This document shows, piece after piece, positions 11,793 to 22,289 of a DNA stretch of 64,000 nt. A program made the position numbers and the translations under genes. Each line of letters starts with the position of its first letter. Position 1 is the stretch's first letter. The DNA is from Hsuehochloa calcarea (lineage: Eukaryota > Streptophyta > Magnoliopsida > Poales > Poaceae): NCBI GenBank assembly GCA_036346395.1, contig CM070604.1, positions 52,603,003-52,667,002 of the forward strand, read 5' to 3'. The notes under the pieces were generated by a model, which worked only from the letters and a program-made list of their open reading frames with translations, ran no database searches and was not told the origin of the DNA.

Positions 11793-12699
11793 ATGTCTCT
11801 CTCTTTAGAAAGTGGTGTCACTGGTAATGAGGCGACATCGAGCCGCACTATCGTTACTGACGATGGTCTGTTGATGGTACCGAGAAGAGAATGTAGCGTC
11901 TCTCTTCAATACCCTATGCTGAGCAAGAGCAACGACGACGCATGAAAAATCAAGATGAGGTGTTCATGAAGGCCCAAGGTGTTTGGGAAGCTGTGGTGGT
12001 CGACGACGTTGATGAGCGCTAGGATCAGATGGCTCTTGCAGTCATCTTCCAAGGAGTCCCAGAGGAGAGCCTCCTCCTCCTCGTCGAAAAAGAGGCGACG
12101 AAATTTGCATGGGACACGCTCAAGTTGATGTACGTCGGCATCGACCGCATCAAGGAGGCGCGCATGCAGACCCTCAAGAGAGAGTTTGAGGGTTTGCGCA
12201 TGAAGGAAACGGAGTCTGTGGATAACTTTGCCATAAGCTTGGCGACTCTCGTCAACCAAATTCGTGGTCTTGGTGACAAGATGGAGGAGAGCTACATCGT
12301 GAAGAAGCTTCTTCGCGCTGTCCCGAGCAAGTACTTGCAAATTGTCTCAACCATTGAGCAATTTGGGGACTTTAAGACAATAATGGTGGAAGAAACGATC
12401 GACCGCCTCAAGACGTATGAGCAGCATCTACATGGTATGAGCGCAACAACAACGATGATGAACATCTTCTCCTAACGCGCGCTGAGTGGGAGGTCCAATC
12501 GGTGAAGAATAGATATGACGAGTCCGGTGGCTCTAACGGCAATGGTGGCCGAAGCCGCGGGAATCGTAAATTCGACAAGGTTAAAGTAAGATGCTACAAT
12601 TGGAACAACTATGTGCATTTTACTTTCAAATGCTGCAAGAAGGAGGAACATGCGCATCTTGTGGAGGCGGATGCCGACAACGAACCGGCATTGCTGTGA
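11793..12699 (+). pseudogene. Copia gag remnant with degenerate zinc knuckle
   Basis: The best frame, 12023-12475, reads a UBN2/Retrotran_gag_2 domain: QMALAVIFQGVPEE, AKEAWDTLK-like FAWDTLKLMYVG, RIKEARMQTLKREFEGLRMK, ESVDNFAISLATLVNQIRGL and IVKKLLRAVPSKY. An in-frame TAG lies at 12020-12022 and frameshifts lie near 11930 and 12430. The last part (12502-12699) holds a zinc-knuckle-like CYNWNNYVHFTFKC in which the second Cys of CX2CX4HX4C is Trp. It ends with TGA at 12697-12699, a few bases before the polypurine tract. Confidence 0.8.
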
Positions 12700-12722
12700 A
12701 GCCATCTTGATTTGGGGGAGAT

Positions 12723-13130
12723 TGTTAGGAATAATCAAGTTTGTTTGCATGGCTAACTGGCAAGTCATGCGCAGTGATGCACATTAATGTTTGCATTAGG
12801 GGGTCATGGGGTAGTGGCAACTCATGCGGTGATTATCTTTCAATTACTCACATTGATGTTTGCATTAGGGGGTCATGGGGTAGTGGCAACGAATGCAGTG
12901 CTTAGCCTTTCAGTTACTCCTTTACGTATGAGTATAAAATGATGAAGAAAACAGCGAAAAGCTAAGTAGTTGAGCAACACATAAAAATATGAAAGAAGAA
13001 AAGTAGCACCAGACAGTTGCAGTGCTACGAAAAAAAACTTATGTATGTTCATCCCCCCAGTGAGTTCACTGGTGTGCTTGTGTTCTTCATTGTCTGTGAT
13101 CGCGTGTGTTAGTGCATTATTCTTCCAACA
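12723..13130 (+). repeat. 3' LTR of the gag-only copia element
   Basis: 408 bp from TGTTAGGAATAATC to TTCTTCCAACA. It is close to the 5' LTR in sequence and shares its internal ~70-bp duplication. The proper CA terminus is kept. Confidence 0.88.
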
Positions 13131-13925
13131 AGCATACGAGGGTCACTGCTGGGCACGAGTATGACCTGGGTGGAATGGCACCAAGGTGAATGTTGCGGAA
13201 GGCCGTTGCTAGGCAAAGAGGACCATTTCCCGCCTCACGCCGTGCTGCAGTAGTTTCTACTACCTCCACTTGTTGACGGAGTACAGCGTGCTCGAATTCT
13301 CGTCGGAGCCCGTGTTTTCCACCATGCCGATGGAGGCGGTGCAGCTCGCCATCCCCACGGGGCAGCACATGTCAATGGCGTCGTATTACCCCTTGGACCT
13401 GGACGACGAGCTAGCTCCACATGGCGTACGTACGTGTTCTTCTCGGGCATCGACGTTAACATCATCGTCGACATTGGCATCTACAGGATGGATTTCGCGG
13501 GGCCGAGGCCGTCAGGGTGGACAATATCGGCGACTGTGCCATTCTTGTCGGCTCGAGCTGCTTCCAAGAGACCCGGATCCTCTGTTGTAATGCAGATAAT
13601 TTCTAAACAATATTTTGTGAGAGTGTGAACATTATGTGTGTAGTGGCACTGTATTAAACATAGCAGTAAATATTTACGGTAGCAAGAAAACGTTGTAGCT
13701 ACTGATTTGGACCTTTATTTTTTGATCGGACGGTGAAGATCACGTGCTAATACACAACGTTGTAGATCCTCTGCATTGATCTATTTCCTTCTTCGGAGGG
13801 TGGTGTTTGGCCAGCAAGTTTGGCATGTTGCCAAACAGCGCGTACTGTACGAGCCTGTACGACAAGTGCTTGCATGTGTACGATATTGGTAAAAGGACAG
13901 AGGAGGTGCAGGAGCCTTGCAAAGG
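13131..13925 (+). pseudogene. Third DUF295-like remnant, split by an insertion
   Basis: It is more diverged than the two copies at 7230 and 10629. The first half (13190-13565) reads FYYLHLLTEYSVLEFSSEPV, FSTMPMEAVQLAI, MASYYPLDLDDEL, then after a frameshift VDIGIYRMDFAG and SATVPFLS. The second half (13790-13925) reads FGGWCLASKFGMLPNSAYC and SLYDKCLHVYDIGKRTEEVQ. About 220 bp of unrelated DNA separates the halves. The gag-only copia element sits immediately before it, so the copia insertion may have cut the 5' part. Confidence 0.65.
13570..13785. repeat. Insertion in DUF295 remnant; one arm of an inverted pair
   Basis: Begins AGACCCGGATCCTCTG and ends near TGATCTATTTCC. Its 3' part (TCACGTGCTAATACACAACG, about 13740-13760) is the reverse complement, with few changes, of sequence at about 13966-13990. 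The beginning resembles 19580-19670 (GGATCCGGATCCCCTGTATT), so it belongs to a dispersed family. Type not determined. Confidence 0.45.
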
Positions 13926-13934
13926 GAAATGGAT

Positions 13935-14105
13935 TATCTACATTGAAGTTATCAAAACAGAGGAACTATAGTATTGTGCATTAGCACGTGATCTCCACCA
14001 TGTGATAAAAATACAAAAGTTCATTCGATAGCTACAGTGCATTTCTCACTACAGTAAATATCCTTAAATATCTCAATAAAAATATTTTAGGGTGCGTACG
14101 AGTGT
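13935..14105. repeat. Second arm of the inverted pair
   Basis: TATTGTGCATTAGCACGTGA and following bases match the reverse complement of the insertion at 13570-13785. Similarity continues through the CACTACAGTAAATAT block. Together the two arms bracket the 3' DUF295 fragment. Confidence 0.4.
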
Positions 14106-14810
14106 AACATATCTGCATTTGTGCTAGTAGTTTTACTTTGGATTTGATTTGCACTGTTTAATTCTGTTTCACCAAATTGTTCACTTTGATATTCATCGTA
14201 TTTCCATTCCTTTTCGCGTACGCGATCTTCATTTCTGCGAGTAGTTTTGCTTTGTATTTGATTTGTCTGTTGAATTCCGGTTCAGCAAACAGTTTGCTTT
14301 GGTGTTCATCATAAGTAGGCAGTTTTGACTTCTCAATACTCACTCTATTTCGCTACATTTGTTCATAGTCTCAAGAGTATCTGTTTCAGTATATTTGTCT
14401 ATTGTTGGAATCTAGAGTGTAGTTATTGTAATATTTTTTGTCCTCCATCCCACTAAAATACTTTGAAAGAGATTAAGTTGTTGCAGTGTGTTATTTAATA
14501 GAGATACGTACTACCATTTTTTATTAAATATTTATTAGATTTACTATTTTTTACTACGCACGCTACGAACGAGTACAGCGAAACAGAGCGAGTATCACCG
14601 AGTATCTGTTAGTATCACCTGTTCCCTGTTTGATGACCAAAATTTCTTGCGGGATGGTAAAGAAAACGGCGTGCGAGCCCGGCCGAGGAGGAGCCTGCTG
14701 GTCTGGAGGCTTCTCGGACCTCCACAACCCGAACGTTCCGGAGACCACACACCCACAGGCCACAGCCTTCTACGGCGCCTCCGTCGCTCCCGATTCCCAT
14801 TATCAACCCA

Positions 14811-14812
<2 letters not shown>
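14106..14812. other. Intergenic sequence upstream of the MLF gene
   Basis: AT-rich until about 14560, with a local near-repeat of ATTTGATTTG...TTCTGTTTCACC / TTCCGGTTCAGC at 14148-14290. It then becomes GC-rich (14640-14790). No gene seen; probable distal promoter. Confidence 0.3.

Positions 14813-14855
<43 letters not shown>
14813..14855. repeat. (AT)n microsatellite, about 21 units
   Basis: An uninterrupted AT dinucleotide run of 43 bp. It ends directly in TATAAAGG, so the last units double as the probable TATA box of the MLF gene. Exact length is prone to sequencing and slippage error. Confidence 0.95.
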
Positions 14856-14858
<3 letters not shown>

Positions 14859-15456
14859 GCGTCCCCTACCAAATCTCCGGCGATCCCACCCTTCGAGCTT
14901 GCCTCGGCGGTTGTCTCCTTCTCCGTGCGCCTTGGGAGACTCAGGTAGAGATGCCTGAGATACTTGTGTGGTTAATTTCTTGGTTGGAGCCGTGGGAGCG
15001 TGCTAATCGTTCCTGGAACTTGTTAAGCATTTCTGTTGGTTCTTGTTTTTCGTTTTGTTAGTACGTTAGTGCTGTGATTGGTGTTTCTGTTTAGCTTTCT
15101 GGTGAAATAATATGTATTTGGGTGAACTGTAAGAAGGATCGATGAGGTGTGTCTTACGCATGGAAAAGGGGGGAAAGTTTTGTGTTTTCCTATGGCCCCA
15201 ATTAATTGTTTTCCTGATCGTACCATTTTAGTGATGTTTGTGCGCAGTTTATGTGTTTGGCGAGAAATCTTGTCTCAGGGGAATTTGGTAACATTTAGTT
15301 TGTGGAAGGAATGAAAGCAAAGGGCCTGCCTATGTGGGAAAATTCATGTTTCATATCGCCGGAATTGGACATGATTGCTTACTGTGCTGCATATTACAAG
15401 TTACTAATTATTACCATAACTGTTGTACCTTGCAGAGCCTGCTTAATCACTGGAAA
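14852..15456 (+). promoter_or_regulatory. TATA box, 5' leader exon and leader intron of the MLF gene
   Basis: TATAAA at 14852-14857 is followed by a pyrimidine/GC-rich leader. A donor TCAG|GTAGAG at 14944/14945 and an acceptor CCTTGCAG at 15428-15435 define a 491-bp intron in the 5' leader. The second exon starts at 15436 and carries the ATG at 15457. The transcription start near 14885 is inferred from TATA spacing. Confidence 0.6.
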
Positions 15457-17930
15457 ATGGAGAGAGGGCAGAATGGAAGGGATGCCTTGTTTAATCCGAG
15501 GGACCCGTTTGTTGGATTCGGCGGATTTGGTCGTCAGGGGAGCTTGATTTCTGGCTTCTTTGGAGGGAGGGATCCTTTTGATGATCCATTCTTTACTCAG
15601 CCATTTGGAAGCCGGATGGGTGGCCCTAGCATGTTCGGTCCAAGTCTTTTTGGGCCGATGGGAAGGCCATTCGGAGATATGAGGAATGATGGATTCCTTG
15701 AGCAAGCTCCTGCGAGAAGTAATGTCAGAAGGCCTATCATTACAGAGCTTGATGAGGAGGAAGGAGAGAATGTGGGGCGTACTAACGATCAGTCAAACCA
15801 TGAGTCATATGTTCAGGAGCCAGATGATGGAAATGATGGTAGGAGCTGGGGTTGTATCAGTTTTCTTCTCTAGTTTCGTGGACGCTGTATGGATCACATG
15901 TAAAAAGTCGCATGTTTTGGTTTGTTTCTTTATAGGGATGCAAGAGGGCCAAATCCAGCAGAGAAGGGATTTCAATAGGGCAAATGGAAGGCAGCCGCAA
16001 GCTCGTACGTTCACATACCAGAGCTCTTCTGTGACTTATGGTGGTATTAATGGAGCTTACTACACTTCTTCAAAGACTCTAAGGACTGGCGGTGGTGGAG
16101 TAAGCAAATTACCAATGTAACTGTTAATTATCCCTCAGGTTTGGTACTCGGAAGTGACAATAATTATGATTCTCGCAGATTACCGTTGAAGAAAGCAAGG
16201 AAGCAGATACGACAACTAAAGAGGCTACTCATAGAGTCTCCCGAGGAATTCATGACAAGGTAGACAACCCTTGCTATGTTCAAGGACCTACTCGACAATC
16301 AAAAATTCAAAATCATATTGAGTAGCTTTATGCACACTGAATTGTGTAGCACAGTCTATCATACAGACCTGGATAATCAGATTATTAATGGAACCAGAGA
16401 CAATAACATCTAGAGCTTCTGCTCATCTAAAGCTAGGTTCATATCTAGTGTTATTTTGGTCTATAACTAATTTTACTTTTAATAAATTTTTGTAGGGACA
16501 TTCATTAACAAGGAAGCTGAATTCAGATGGGAAGGTGGACACTACACAGATATTGCACAATCTTAATGAAGGTTTGTTTGCTATTTCTATCTTTGGTCGC
16601 GGTTCCTTCAATGCATTTTTGATAAAAATTTCACACAAATACTCTATATAGATGAACTAGCTGGGTTTGAGGAATCATGGAAGGGGAATGCTGGACATCA
16701 CTTGCCTGGCTGCGACCAAAATACTGGTACATCTAATAATGATAATTCTGGTAAGCAACGTCTTATATTCGTGAGAACTTCTATAAATGTCTTAGTGAGC
16801 TAGAGGTACTGCCTATTTTTTGAAGATAGGTACCTACTTTTCTGAGCATTGTTTACCATGGGATAAAATTGCTCTTGCGTTGAAGATGAGTTATTCGCCG
16901 TTATACTACAATTGATCTCTGTCTTAGTTCAAGCATTTCCAAAATGTTTCTTGTTTCCATCCTGTTCTTCTCAAGGCCCAATGCTTGCACTTCTCTTGTC
17001 GATTATGTGAATTTGGTGATAGTACAGAAGTCACAACTCAAAACATACAAAAGAGAGAAGAACAAAATTCAGAAAGATGAGGGTGGGAGGCTTAAATGTA
17101 TCAAGTAGAAAAAAGTATGCTGATTATTCTGGTGTGAACACCTTAGTAGGACACTTCTAATATCTGGATAAATAGTGGAGATATTGACTGCTCAAATTGA
17201 TGTAGTACCAATGGAAAATCTGAAGCATCTCTGGAGCTAGTTTGGCAGATGCTGACATGATCCATAGAAAATGAAAAGTGCAAAGAAAAACTTGTTACAC
17301 CTTGAGCATCTTTTACAAAAGTGGTTGGATCCGGTAGTGCAGCTGTTGCATGGAACCTTTTCAGCACTGAGTTCTGTTAGCTGTCTGTCACAGTTTTCCA
17401 AAGACCGCTGTTCAGTTCCAATTCTCTTTAGCTTGCTGCCTGGTGTGCGAGGTTTAACAAGTGACTTCATTGGTTAGATTTAGTGTCCAGTAGCTGGTTC
17501 ACAAGTTTTATGAAGTGGTTAATGGCATATTCTTAGGTCTGATAAACCCTTACTGCTTCACTCTAGATGCGTAGAAGTTATAAGTTCCAGAGGTCCCGTC
17601 TGTATGGAACAAAATTTCAGTATACATTTGCAGACAAGACAAGTGCGATGTGATTTTCTATTTGAACTCATAATATGTACGGGCTTTCATTGGTAGTTTG
17701 CTAAGATGCTTTCTGTTGCAAATCTAGACAGTACTAGTAGTGCTCATTTTGCATTCTCTGCCTTTTCTAATCTTCAATTGTGTACTTGTCGATGCACCGC
17801 AGGTAACCATAGCGCCAATGGACGTGGCCGGCAATCCGCATGGAGTCGGGCGCTTCCTGGAACGGAGCAAGCCCGTGATCCGAGGCATCGCAACGGACGG
17901 CCAAAATCACGAGTCATTCCAATCTCCTGA
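15457..17930 (+). CDS. Mlf1IP / myeloid leukemia factor-like protein
   Basis: Six coding exons: 15457-15838, 15936-16099, 16179-16259, 16496-16571, 16652-16750 and 17803-17930. They give 309 residues with all junctions in phase and GT-AG. The N-terminal 100 residues are rich in Gly, Phe, Pro and Asp (DPFVGFGGFGRQG, DPFDDPFFTQPFG, FGPMGRPFGDM), then acidic. The central-to-C-terminal part matches the MLF domain: FTYQSSSVTYGGINGAYYTS, TVEESKEAD, HRVSRGIHDKGHSLTRKLNS, LHNLNEDELAGFEESWKG. MLF proteins are small nuclear/cytoplasmic adaptors; the plant role is poorly known. The ATG is chosen because it follows the leader-intron acceptor and opens the conserved frame. The last intron is long (1.05 kb). 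Confidence 0.88.
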
Positions 17931-17990
17931 AGAGAGAATATCTTATGTCCACGGAGTAAATATATAAATAAAAGCTGCTGATTTGTGTAA

Positions 17991-18304
17991 GAGTATCTAC
18001 AATAGTCTATGTCACTTGTTACTATGGAATGAATACATCAATATTTAGGTGATGTGGAGGAGAGATGGTGATAAGTGAAGATGAGCTTGTTTCTTCATTG
18101 TTGATACCAGTACACAAGAAACAATAAAATATAAAATAGCTATTGGAGATTTAGTTATTACCTAAAAACTTATTTTGTATGTAGCAATTAAAGTTTTAGA
18201 TATAAGTTCAAGAAATAATCTATTGAAAGGTTTGTTTCTTTTTATTAGATTGAGTACTCTCTTCTATTAATAACAAATTAAGAAATAAATTATTGTAGAT
18301 GCTC
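17991..18304. mobile_element. Tourist-like MITE in the 3' flank of the MLF gene
   Basis: A 314-bp element from GAGTATCTACAATAG to CTATTG-like TATTGTAGATGCTC (inverted termini). It is flanked by TAA at 17988-17990 and 18305-18307. It belongs to the same family as 46509-46954, which lies in the opposite relative orientation. It may lie in the MLF 3' UTR. Confidence 0.85.
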
Positions 18305-18307
18305 TAA

Positions 18308-20100
18308 GCAGCGGTAAGATTCAAGGCCAGGCTCGCTTAGAAAATCATGCCCTACAGGTCCGAATGTGACCTACGTGTTAGTGTGTCCCCGAAACTGTGA
18401 ATACTGAAAATGCGTTTTGATATGTAAAACTATATGGTCCGTCTGTTTGTGGTGTACGTTGGGTCTAGTGGAACCGCAAGCGTGTATAAAAAAGTATTAC
18501 TCAAAATAAAAAATAAAAACTATATGCAAACTGTATTGTAATTACATCAATACGAGTATATGGATAAGTGAAGATAAATGTGGGACAACATTGAGAAATA
18601 CTTGAGTAATTAATAATTTACCATCAAGTTATCGAACATAATAATTTGAACAAAGATAACATAAACCTTGCTACCAATTCTTCTTTTTTTTCTTTTTTTT
18701 TGCTAGGAAAGAGTGGTACTCTTTTCTGTTGATACGTTTGTTATTTTGTACATAGTCACAGCCAACGTGAGACAAATTTTAACAACTAATTTATATCATA
18801 ATATTGATAATTTTTTAAAAAGAATGTATTGATGTATATGCACCTGATTTTGGTTTTATTCCAACGGTTAGAAATATATGGGCATCCCCTTTTTATGAGC
18901 CAAATAGTGTTACTTGCACTAGGACAATCTAGATACTCGATCTGATGCTACAGATTCATCGGCCTTAGATTTTGACATTGCTCTCTTGCGCCACAAGACA
19001 CGGGCCACACCACGCCAGACGCCTCCCCTGCCGCGCCCTTGGCTTGTCGTGGCTCGGCTCTCGCCCCTCTAGCGGTGGTGGACCCAGGACTTTGGGAGCA
19101 AAGCCACCTACGCCCCGCGCTAGGGAGCAAGGCCGCTCAACACCCGAGAGTAGAGCTGCTCAAGCTTTGTCTGCCATCGCTCGCCCTGCCTGGCACCAAC
19201 GCCGCCATGCGCCCAACCGCTGACGCGCCCAAGCCACACTGCCCGCCTGTTGCCTGCGCTCTTGGCCTCCTGGGAGCAGTGTCGCCAGGCCCACCACGCT
19301 GCCTGCGCTCCGTCACCGCTGCCTAGGGCTAGGGTTGGGAGTTTGGGACTTAGGATTGGAGGCACATCCACACAAACACTTGAGGGTTGAGGCAAGTTGG
19401 GCTGGGTGGTCCACGACCCAACAAACAACTTGAAGACTAGAAGTGAGCCCACGATCGGCCCAACAATAGAGGTGTACCAAGGAGGTAGGGAGGAGGAGGT
19501 CTCTTCTCCAACACCGGTACCAGGGGCAGGGAGGATGGACCGGGGGTTAGGGGGTTCATGACCTGTGTTGAGTCATCTAGTTGGATCCGGATCCCCTGTA
19601 TTACTGCAAAGGTACGCTGTGTGAAATATTGTTTTGTGAGGATATGAATAGTACTATGCAGTGTGCTATAGCAAAAGTGTGATAAAAGTGTAAGCAAACA
19701 GTGCTTGTAAATTTTGTTCCCGTTTCGTTATACTGATGCTTTCACTTGTTTGGATTCTTGAAGGAAGCCATGTCATGTGCGATCATCTATTGTTGTCCAA
19801 CATGTAGGAATCAGGAGCATCACTGCATCAGCGCGCCCAGCGGGTATGGAAATGGGAGCTCTGCCCGGGCCATTTGTGTATCCTGAACTAGTCCCAGATC
19901 AGTAGATAGCTCACGCAGTTACAACATCAATGTTATCATATTCATATAACAAAATAGCTAAGAAGTAAATAAATTAATATTGTTTAGTAGTAAAGGGACC
20001 TTATGGTCAAGATTTACATAGTTTGCCACGTAGGGCTAAAGATAACAAAGTAAACTTGTAGTGGAATAAAATAATTCGCAGTAGCCATCTGACATGCCCA
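18308..20100. other. Intergenic, no gene recognised
   Basis: AT-rich to about 18950, then a GC-rich block (18970-19330) whose open frames on both strands lack any family motif. 19580-19690 resembles the insertion at 13570. A TE origin is likely but not demonstrated. Confidence 0.3.
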
Positions 20101-20125
20101 CATGCAATCGAGTGAAGAACACATC

Positions 20126-20440
20126 CTAGTTCACATAGTCTTCGAAATATTTCTCCTCGTAGAACTCTTTGTTCCCTGGGTGCCACATTCCTGGAGCCAA
20201 GGCGAACCCGAGGCGCATCTTCCCGAGCCTCTTCGTCCTCCGAGGCATCTTCTCCGCAAGGGTCGTGTCTTCGTCTCCGCCTCCGGTCACCCCCAGCTCG
20301 TCGCTGGCCTCTTCAGGTCACCACACCACCGCCTTCGTGTTCGCGAGGATCATGCGCACCTGGAGATACCACTCCCGAGATCGAACTTCTCTGCTTCGCC
20401 AAATCCTCTGCACGGCCGCGCACGCGAACGCCGACGAGCT
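20126..20440 (-). pseudogene. Unidentified coding-like remnant
   Basis: The minus strand reads, from about 20440, EWYLQVRMILANTKAVVW, then TGA, then EASDELGVTGGGDEDTTLAE and MPRRTKRLGKMRLGFALAPG. A tail rich in Tyr/Glu (FYEEKYFEDYVN) is followed by TAG at 20126-20128. The composition is protein-like and the C-terminus is well defined, but I do not recognise the family. The TGA makes it a probable pseudogene fragment or a sequence error. Confidence 0.35.
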
Positions 20441-20499
20441 GCCGGCCGGCTAGGAGTTTTGCGCAAAAGCGAGAAGTATGTTTTCTAGTTTGGGGAAGC

Positions 20500-21335
20500 G
20501 TATTTCTTTTAGGCTTAAATTGAAGTTACATTTTTTTTATAAAACGAAGACATATTCCAAGAATACATCTTCGACATCACCTCACCGAGGTCGGGTCAAA
20601 GCCGACCAGATCCAACACCTCGTCGGTCCCCACCGTCGATCGATGTGTGGCTAGGTGGTTCTTGCGTGTAAAAGTATTTAATGATTTTAGAAATTCTAAA
20701 ATGAATTACTTTTGCACTAAAAATTCAAATAAACTTAGAAAATTCATAACTAATTCAGATTAGCTCCAAATTGAATGAAATCAATTTATTTAGTTTGTAT
20801 TTTTAGTGTACTTTAAATGGAATAGAATTTTGGTATGCTTCTATTCCAGAAAAATGTGGAATTGAGATAATAATTTAAAGGAATTGTTTTTACACTAGAA
20901 AATGGTTTAAACTTCAAAAATTCATAAGTAATTCATCTTAACTCCAAATAGAGTGAAATTAATTTTGTTAATTCTCATTTTTCCTGTACTTTATCTTGGA
21001 ATAAGTTGATTTATGTTGCCGTTTCAGAAAATATTGGTGATTAATTTAATTGTGCAACTATGCCTTTAACTTGTTAAATTCCAAATAAATTCATTTTGGA
21101 GTAAAATTTTCACCTAAAATCCTTGTAAAATCCTACTCTTCCTACTGCGTTTGCATGATTGGATGAAGTTGAGTTTTGGTTGTTTTGGTGTTATTCATTG
21201 TTTTGCTCGATCGATAGATTTCGACAATTCGAGTACTTACGAGAGTGATCCTCATCAGCAAAAAGATTATCTACAGCGAGGCAAGCAGTTCTTCTTTAAT
21301 GCACGTTGATTCCATTAATTTTGCATGCTAATATT
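20500..21335. repeat. Ty3-gypsy LTR-like sequence, truncated
   Basis: AT-rich sequence has an internal imperfect repeat: AAAATTCATAACTAATTCAG... at 20736 and AAAATTCATAAGTAATTCAT... at 20918, each followed by CTCCAAAT. This pattern, and the ending near GGCAAGCAGTTCTTC, is typical of grass Tekay-like gypsy LTRs. No termini or target duplication could be fixed. Confidence 0.4.
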
Positions 21336-21340
21336 TTGGG

Positions 21341-21966
21341 TACTTGGGTGTGGGGATACAATAGCTATGTCACGGAACAATGTCGTTTTGAGTACTTGCG
21401 ATTAAACAATTGATACGTATAGATATATACAAATAGAAATTTATAATCGAAGTTATATTTTTAGAACCGTATCAATGTCTAAAATCATAAAAGAATCTTT
21501 TATGACCGGAGGGCGTATTGTCACTGTACTTCGAGGGGGGGGGGTTCTTTTCCTTCAAGTTAAAACAATATTCTTTTATAAGAATCACACTTCGTAGGGC
21601 CGTAAAAAAGTAGTGGTCCGTTGTGGTAGGCTACGAGACCCAAGCGGGCCGGAAGTACTTGGGTGTGGGGATACAATAGCTATGTCACGGAACAATGTCG
21701 TTTTGAGTACTTGCGATTAAACAATTGATACGTATAGATATATACAAATAGAAATTTATAATCGAAGTTATATTTTTAGAACCGTATCAATGTCTAAAAT
21801 CATAAAAGAATCTTTTATGACCGGAGGGCGTATTGTCACTGTACTTCGAGGGGGTTTCTTTTCCTTCAAGTTAAAACAATATTCTTTTATAAGAATCACA
21901 CTTCGTAGGGCCGTAAAAAAGTAGTGGTCCGTTGTGGTAGGCTACGAGACCCAAGCGGGCCGGAAG
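21341..21966. repeat. Tandem duplication, two ~313-bp units
   Basis: Unit 1 is 21341-21655 and unit 2 is 21656-21966; each begins TACTTGGGTGTGGGGATAC. They appear identical apart from the length of a G run (about 10 versus 5). Each ends in the 3' 51 bp of the 7SL RNA gene including its T-run, so unit 1 carries an orphan 7SL 3' end (21605-21655). Confidence 0.92.
21915..21920 (-). terminator. Pol III T-run terminator of 7SL copy 1
   Basis: Six A on the plus strand, so TTTTTT on the minus strand, directly after GGACCACTAC at the 3' end of the RNA. Confidence 0.8.
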
Positions 21967-22222
21967 TGCGGCGGCCCGTTATCCTTCCACCGTTGGAAGC
22001 GGGCAGTATTCGCTGCTCTGTGAAGCCAGCCTCACGCTGTGCCTGCCACTGTAAAGACCGCGAGGCCCAAGCTTTCGCATAGGGCCCCACCGATCCACTA
22101 CGTAACTTGGAACGGGCGGGCCATCTAGAGCACTACAGGCCCAGGTCCGCACCCATACGGCAACATCCAACACCACCTTAATGCCCCCACTCGGGTTACA
22201 AGCTCGCGCTGCTGAGCTCGGC
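21919..22222 (-). ncRNA. 7SL RNA (signal recognition particle RNA), copy 1
   Basis: A 304-nt RNA on the minus strand, the normal length for plant 7SL, the scaffold of the SRP that targets secretory proteins to the ER. The Alu domain starts GCCGAGCTCAGCAGCGCGAG and contains the conserved TTGTAACCC (UGUNR loop). The nearly invariant GGGGGCATTAAGGTGGTG follows at about 22187-22170. The S domain includes GACCTGGGCC, GCCCTATGCGAAAGCTTGGG and a CTTCCAACGGTGGAAG hairpin. A pol III-type upstream promoter precedes it and a T-run ends it. Identification rests on remembered plant 7SL sequence and on the promoter. The 5' end is inferred from TATA spacing. Confidence 0.87.
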
Positions 22223-22243
22223 GAGTGCAAGCCGGGTGAGCTG

Positions 22244-22288
22244 TATATTTAAGCTGTGCTTTTCTCGGTTCCTTTGGCGATGTGGGAC
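22244..22288 (-). promoter_or_regulatory. USE + TATA promoter of 7SL copy 1
   Basis: On the minus strand GTCCCACATCG (22288-22278) matches the plant snRNA upstream sequence element RTCCCACATCG exactly. A TATA-like TAAATATA lies at 22251-22244. The 26-bp spacing is the short, pol III-specific one; pol II snRNA genes use about 10 bp more. The TATA lies about 21 bp upstream of the RNA start. Confidence 0.88.
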
Positions 22289-22289
22289 T

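Larger units (their letters stand above)
11344..13130 (+). mobile_element. Gag-only non-autonomous Ty1-copia element (TR-GAG-like)
   Basis: Complete 1787-bp element. It has a 5' LTR at 11344-11749, a primer-binding site TTGGTATCAG at 11751-11760 matching initiator tRNA-Met, a gag remnant, a polypurine tract GGGGGAGAT just before 12723, and a 3' LTR at 12723-13130. The flanking 5-mers are AGCTT (11339-11343) and AGCAT (13131-13135), a probable target duplication with one change. The internal region of 973 bp holds gag only; no protease, integrase or reverse transcriptase is present. It lies just upstream of the third DUF295 remnant. Confidence 0.88.

Noticed and set aside
17271..17477. Open frames inside the last MLF intron.
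   Set aside because: They lie between well-supported splice sites and show no similarity to MLF or other domains.
20102..20488. A 128-codon plus-strand open frame.
   Set aside because: The minus strand over the same bases gives a more protein-like tail with a defined stop; the plus frame is Arg/Pro-rich and motif-free.
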